In this document: piece by piece, positions 5,850 to 8,402 of the stretch
How positions within the stretch are numbered: the first letter of the stretch is position 1
Layout: every line of letters begins with the position of its first letter
DNA from: an uncultured Bacillota bacterium
Lineage (GTDB): Bacteria > Bacillota > Clostridia > Lachnospirales > Lachnospiraceae
NCBI GenBank assembly: GCA_905200905.1
Contig: CAJKMA010000091.1
Coordinates: forward strand, 1 to 8,402
Reading direction: 5' to 3'
Length of the DNA stretch: 8,402 nucleotides
The notes under the pieces: generated by a model
What the model saw: only the letters and a program-made list of their open reading frames with translations
Told to the model about the DNA's origin: nothing
Database searches by the model: none
Program-made: the position numbers and the translations under genes

Positions 5850-7787
5850 CTATTTAATAGCAATTTTCACAGTAATAGGTTTCCAATATTTCTTCACAAA
5901 TCTCCTACCTACTCTTGATGACTCCATAAACTGTTGACATTCTTCTGTTGAAATAATAAATGTATGTATGATGTTAAAGTTATCATCATTTTGTAAGGAC
6001 TTTGCAAATTCTTCTGAGTACTCTTTTATTCTATAATCAATCGTATTTTTTCTTACACCAGATAAATTCATTTCCCATACAAATTCATCATTATCTCTGT
6101 ATATGATACGTTCCACAAACATATCAATTAACTCATCACTAACTTTTCTTCCAGTAAAATCCACATAAGTATTCAACTTTTTTTCAATAGTTTCTATATC
6201 AAATGTTTCCTTGCTATCTCTTGCTTCTTCTAATTGTCTGTCACGAATACCTTTCTCAATTCCAGCCTTTTCCTCCTCCAAACGCACTGTAAGTTTTTTG
6301 AACATATTCGCATCGATTTCACCAGACAATTTATCAAGATATAAATTCTCAATTTGTGTTTCCACTTTCTTTAATTCAGACTCTAAATCTTCTAAGGATT
6401 TTCCAGTCCTATTTTTTTGTTTGTACTTCTGAGCTTCTTTCAATAAGTTAATCGTATATAAAATTTCATCTTTTGAGTCACCAAAAATATATCCAAATAC
6501 TTTCAGCGACATCAGCCAAAGTTTTACTTCTGAAACAGCAGGAACATGACAAACACTTTTCTCCTTATGACTTCCACTGTTAATCTGGCATCGACAAGTA
6601 TAACGAAACTGTGCTTCTTTCTTCTGTGTAGCCACATGAACATATTGAATACTTCTGGTATATCCACACTGGCAGAAACTCTTTTGTGCAATAATATCTT
6701 TAGGTTCTCGCAGTCCTGTAACTATATTACCTTTTTCAGAATAAATATACTCTTTTGCTCTTTTCGTTCTAATCTCATTTGCAAGCCACCAAACTTCCTC
6801 AGAAACAATCGGTGTCCAGTTACCCTTTACTAAGTTACACTTCTTAATAAGATTACCATCTTTATCATACACATCTTCACGAATAGGCTTTATCTTCGTA
6901 GCAACTTTTTTCTTCTTTATAGTATCAACTACTTTAACCTTTCCATAAAGAATATATCCCATATATTTTTCGTTCTTAAGAACTCTTACTACTTTAGAAG
7001 CACTCCAATTCAAATCTCCTACTGCTGTCTTATAATTATTCTCATTCAAATAGTCTGCTATCTTACCTGAACCCATACGTTTCTGTGGGTCTGGGTGCGT
7101 ATACAAATCAAAAATACGCTTTACTGTTATACTTTCGACAGGATGTGGAGTCAATGTATTCAACCTTTTATCTATATTCTTTTCATAGATATAGCCAAAA
7201 ATACCAGAAATAACCAACTGCCCCCTTGCACGATAAGACTCCACACCATCTGAAACACGCTTTGCAGTACGCATAGACTCTCCTTGTGCCATTCCTGCAT
7301 CAATCGCAAGACGAAGAATATCTGTCTCTGTCATATTATAAGTCCAGTGATTTCCATTTAAAATCAGCACTCCTACTCCGTAGTCTTTTAAAATACGAAT
7401 ATTAGTAAATAACTGTTCAATATTTCTTGCAAAACGTGCTGTATCTTGTACTATTAAAACATTAAACTCATATCTTGAAGCAGACTGTAACATCATATTA
7501 AACGCAACTCTATCATCTACCTGTCTACCAGAAATACCATATTCTGTGAATTTATGTTTTTCATCTAATATGAACTTAGGATTGCTTTCAATCATAGTAT
7601 CAAGACGTACAACTTGATTTTCTAATGCCATTATCTGCTCTTCATGCTTTGTTGACTCCCTAGCATAACGTGCTACCTGCAATGTTCTGACAGAATGTAA
7701 AATATCATCAAAATGTGCCTGAGCTAAAAAATCTCTTATATCCATCTTACAAATCTGTTCCTCTGTATAGTGACTACTTAATGCCAT
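5850..7787 (-). CDS. Large serine recombinase (site-specific integrase/transposase)
   Basis: Catalyses integration and, with a directionality factor, excision of the element through a phosphoserine DNA intermediate. The 645-residue product has the full architecture. The resolvase-type catalytic domain (about 36-185) has the nucleophile Ser45 in ARYAREST, Gln51, the GISGR segment at 84-88 and the QDTARFAR motif at 114-121 with Asp115/Arg118/Arg121. A recombinase domain follows (about 190-345, with SGIFGYIYE and the WSASKVVRVLKNEKYMG segment). The zinc-ribbon region (370-413) has Cys372, Cys374, Cys398, Cys400 and Cys413. A coiled coil lies at about 463-525, with a basic C-terminus. The catalytic serine lies some 30 residues further in than usual because of an N-terminal extension. 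The start is supported by AAAGGGGG (7794-7801), 6 nt before the ATG; that site lies inside the preceding small gene, whose end overlaps by 14 nt. The stop is TAG and no terminator follows. No frameshift was seen; it looks intact. Confidence 0.95.
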   Translation of the reverse strand: MALSSHYTEEQICKMDIRDFLAQAHFDDILHSVRTLQVARYARESTKHEEQIMALENQVVRLDTMIESNPKFILDEKHKFTEYGISGRQVDDRVAFNMMLQSASRYEFNVLIVQDTARFARNIEQLFTNIRILKDYGVGVLILNGNHWTYNMTETDILRLAIDAGMAQGESMRTAKRVSDGVESYRARGQLVISGIFGYIYEKNIDKRLNTLTPHPVESITVKRIFDLYTHPDPQKRMGSGKIADYLNENNYKTAVGDLNWSASKVVRVLKNEKYMGYILYGKVKVVDTIKKKKVATKIKPIREDVYDKDGNLIKKCNLVKGNWTPIVSEEVWWLANEIRTKRAKEYIYSEKGNIVTGLREPKDIIAQKSFCQCGYTRSIQYVHVATQKKEAQFRYTCRCQINSGSHKEKSVCHVPAVSEVKLWLMSLKVFGYIFGDSKDEILYTINLLKEAQKYKQKNRTGKSLEDLESELKKVETQIENLYLDKLSGEIDANMFKKLTVRLEEEKAGIEKGIRDRQLEEARDSKETFDIETIEKKLNTYVDFTGRKVSDELIDMFVERIIYRDNDEFVWEMNLSGVRKNTIDYRIKEYSEEFAKSLQNDDNFNIIHTFIISTEECQQFMESSRVGRRFVKKYWKPITVKIAIK

Positions 7788-7914
7788 ATATATCCCCCTT
7801 TGCCATCTTCTGTGCGACTATGTAAGTCTCCGTATCAATTATATTTTCTTCATATAATTTCACTAAAAACACTTCCACTTTTGTATCCTTTTCTACAAAA
7901 ATATTCTTACCCAT
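7774..7914 (-). CDS. 46-residue SHOCT-like small protein overlapping the recombinase start
   Basis: Reads MGKNIFVEKDTKVEVF, then LVKLYEENIIDTETYIVAQKM, and ends GIK followed by TAG (7774-7776). The central motif, a short helix then LYxxxxIxTExYxxAxK and a second helix, matches the general shape of SHOCT domains (Leu-Tyr..Gly-Ile-Ile-Thr-Glu-Glu-Glu-Tyr/Phe), although the usual Gly is Asn. Over 29 aligned positions 15 are identical to the 66-residue protein encoded just upstream, so the two arose by tandem duplication. The start ATG (7912-7914) follows the upstream stop by 1 nt and has AAGGAG at 7923-7928 with 8-nt spacing. Its last 14 nt overlap the recombinase start, and it contains the recombinase ribosome site, so translation of the recombinase is likely coupled to it. 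Function unknown; regulator or recombination accessory protein are possibilities only. Confidence 0.78.
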   Translation of the reverse strand: MGKNIFVEKDTKVEVFLVKLYEENIIDTETYIVAQKMAKGDIYGIK

Positions 7915-7915
7915 A

Positions 7916-8116
7916 TTACGTTCTCCTTTTTTCGTTCAATATCTTTTTTGCTATCACATAATCTTCCGTACCAATTAAGTTTTCCTCATAAAGTTTTGAA
8001 AGGAAAAAATTTATTTTTGCTTCTGATAATACCATTCCTCTTCTTGGTATGTTTAAATCAATTCCTTTCATTGAAATTTCTTCTGTCTGTAACAGATTAC
8101 TAGCGTATCTACACAT
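7916..8116 (-). CDS. 66-residue SHOCT-like small protein
   Basis: Begins MCRYASNLLQTEEIS; the C-terminal half (about 33-62) carries FFLSKLYEENLIGTEDYV and AKKIL, a two-helix SHOCT-like segment closely matching the 46-residue protein downstream. Known proteins with this domain are often encoded next to recombinases in clostridial mobile elements, but their role is not established. The start ATG (8114-8116) has a perfect AAGGAGG (8123-8129) at 6-nt spacing. An in-frame TTG at 8176 would add 20 residues but lacks a comparable site and runs through the ribosome binding site. The N-terminal 30 residues have no counterpart in the paralogue. No membrane segment or signal peptide is visible. It is the first securely called gene of the recombinase operon; a weak 38-codon ORF overlaps its start. 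Confidence 0.82.
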   Translation of the reverse strand: MCRYASNLLQTEEISMKGIDLNIPRRGMVLSEAKINFFLSKLYEENLIGTEDYVIAKKILNEKRRT

Positions 8117-8225
8117 AATATGCCTCCTTCGAAAAAAATTCTCGAAGTACATAAGGCAACCCAAGGGCAAACCCAAGTTTTATCGTAAACACGTCTCCTT
8201 TATGCAACTCAATCGAAAGAAACAT
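8109..8225 (-). CDS. Possible 38-residue leader ORF ahead of the SHOCT-like pair
   Basis: An ATG at 8223-8225 opens a frame reading MFLSIELHKGDVFTIKLG, then FALGLPYVLREFFSKEAYYV, ending at TAG (8109-8111). It overlaps the 66-residue gene's start by 8 nt (ATGTGTAG), an arrangement typical of translational coupling, and contains that gene's ribosome site. The sequence looks plausibly protein-like but I recognise no family. Against it: only GTGAG with short spacing precedes the ATG, and a candidate promoter for the operon lies inside it. It may be a leader peptide, a truncated gene, or chance. Confidence 0.3.
   Translation of the reverse strand: MFLSIELHKGDVFTIKLGFALGLPYVLREFFSKEAYYV
8123..8129 (-). 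promoter_or_regulatory. Strong ribosome binding site fixing the 66-residue gene start, partly in a hairpin
   Basis: AAGGAGG lies 6 nt before the ATG at 8114-8116. Its first three bases also belong to the 3' arm of a 6-bp inverted repeat (CTTCGA/TCGAAG at 8142-8147 and 8127-8132, 9-nt loop), so folding could partly mask it. Confidence 0.75.
8155..8177. repeat. Adjacent pair of direct repeats downstream of the candidate promoter
   Basis: On the minus strand CTTGGGTTTGCC (8166-8177) is followed directly by CTTGGGTTGCC (8155-8165), two copies differing by one T. They lie between the candidate -10 and the first secure start codon, i.e. in the expected 5' leader; an operator or slippage product are both possible. 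Confidence 0.6.
8179..8207 (-). promoter_or_regulatory. Candidate promoter of the SHOCT-recombinase operon
   Basis: TTGCAT (8202-8207) and GATAAA (8179-8184) on the minus strand are separated by 17 bp, about 60-65 nt upstream of the 66-residue gene. A word resembling the upstream repeats (GTAAACACG, 8185-8193) lies in the spacer. An alternative extended -10 (TGAGATAAT) occurs at 8224-8232, so the start of transcription is uncertain. Confidence 0.35.
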
Positions 8226-8239
8226 TATCTCACATAATT

Positions 8240-8364
8240 AAATGCAAACTCGAAACGATTTCTCAAACCACCGTTACTTTTGTAACCACAGTTCATTTCG
8301 TAAACCATGTGATTTTTCAAAAACTACACCCCATTTTTGTAAACCACATTATTTTCTATCAACT
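8240..8364. repeat. Iteron-like array of about 19-bp-spaced degenerate repeats
   Basis: Five clear units resemble TTTTGTAAACCACA on the plus strand: 8259-8272, 8278-8290, 8296-8309, 8314-8328 and 8334-8348. The conserved CC (CT in one unit) falls at 8268, 8286, 8305, 8324 and 8344, a period of 18-20 bp. Weaker units extend it in register on both sides (CT at 8249 and 8363). The best copies are 8334-8348 and 8296-8309. The array lies upstream of the recombinase operon and partly overlaps the end of the preceding gene. Such arrays usually bind a protein cooperatively; a regulator, an accessory recombination factor or a replication initiator are all possible. Confidence 0.7.
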
Positions 8365-8402
8365 CTCTAAACGTCACTGGCTCATACCCATTCAGCATAC
8401 AG
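8324..8402 (-). CDS. C-terminal end of an unidentified element gene (5' part outside window)
   Basis: Reading the minus strand from 8401, 25 codons are open and end at TAG (8324-8326): they read CMLNGYEPVTFRELI then ENNVVYKNGV. The composition is convincingly protein-like and the direction agrees with all element genes. The start lies beyond the right edge. The last codons overlap two units of the repeat array. I do not recognise the family from this short tail. It ends 207 nt before the next secure start, and no terminator is visible after it. Confidence 0.55.
   Translation of the reverse strand, partial: CMLNGYEPVTFRELIENNVVYKNGV

Larger units (their letters stand above)
5730..8402. mobile_element. 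One end of an integrated element with a large serine recombinase (extends past right edge)
   Basis: The block contains a large serine recombinase, two small accessory genes, a repeat array and a partial gene, all on the minus strand and more AT-rich than the backbone to the left. The recombinase is the outermost gene next to chromosomal housekeeping genes, the usual position at an element end. The left limit is approximate (somewhere between about 5720 and 5830). No conjugation, phage structural or cargo gene is in view, so it could be an integrative conjugative or mobilisable element, or a prophage. Confidence 0.75.

Noticed and set aside
8117..8176. 20-residue N-terminal extension of the 66-residue protein from an in-frame TTG
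   Set aside because: The extension is encoded by the ribosome binding site and its hairpin; the ATG at 8114-8116 has perfect AAGGAGG spacing.
8240..8364. CRISPR array
   Set aside because: Units are short and degenerate with no separate unique spacers of constant length; it behaves as a phased direct-repeat array.

Overview
The window looks like chromosome from a low-GC Gram-positive anaerobe of the Clostridia, most likely a Lachnospiraceae-type gut bacterium. This rests on strong AGGAGG-type ribosome binding sites, classic stem-plus-T-tract terminators, ATG/GTG starts and the kind of genes present. The genus is not determinable from the sequence alone.

Positions 1-5618 are ordinary chromosomal backbone. 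The 3' part of argG (arginine biosynthesis) runs rightward to 709. It converges on hflX (ribosome-associated GTPase, leftward) across a shared bidirectional terminator. Everything from there to the right edge is on the minus strand. hflX has its own candidate promoter and is separated by a terminator (2140-2186) from an upstream cluster. In transcription order that cluster is a sugar-phosphate nucleotidyltransferase, then glmM (phosphoglucosamine mutase), then a TPR-repeat lipoprotein. The first two are sugar-phosphate/nucleotide-sugar enzymes feeding cell-envelope precursors; the lipoprotein is probably co-transcribed.

From about 5730 to the right edge (8402) the DNA becomes AT-richer and carries one end of an integrated mobile element. 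It has a 645-residue large serine recombinase. Two very small, tandemly duplicated SHOCT-like proteins lie directly upstream of it (66 and 46 residues; the second was found by reading the sequence directly). They are coupled by a 1-nt gap and a 14-nt overlap. Further upstream are a possible 38-codon leader ORF, a candidate promoter, and a striking array of about 19-bp-spaced degenerate repeats (8240-8364, consensus TTTTGTAAACCACA). The C-terminal 25 codons of another element gene run off the window. The other end of the element is not in the window.

At the chromosome/element boundary, a 22-codon open stretch (5664-5729) ends 45 bp before the nucleotidyltransferase start and looks like the severed 3' end of a host gene. 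Repeated AGCATATAC words and an imperfect GGTGTA...TACACC palindrome sit beside it and are candidates for the recombination site. No terminator is visible after the recombinase, and a candidate outward promoter lies near the element's end, so the element may now drive the nucleotidyltransferase-glmM-TPR operon.

The most interesting part is the compact module of repeat array, small-protein pair and serine recombinase. A role for the small proteins in controlling recombinase level or direction is inference, not something the sequence shows.
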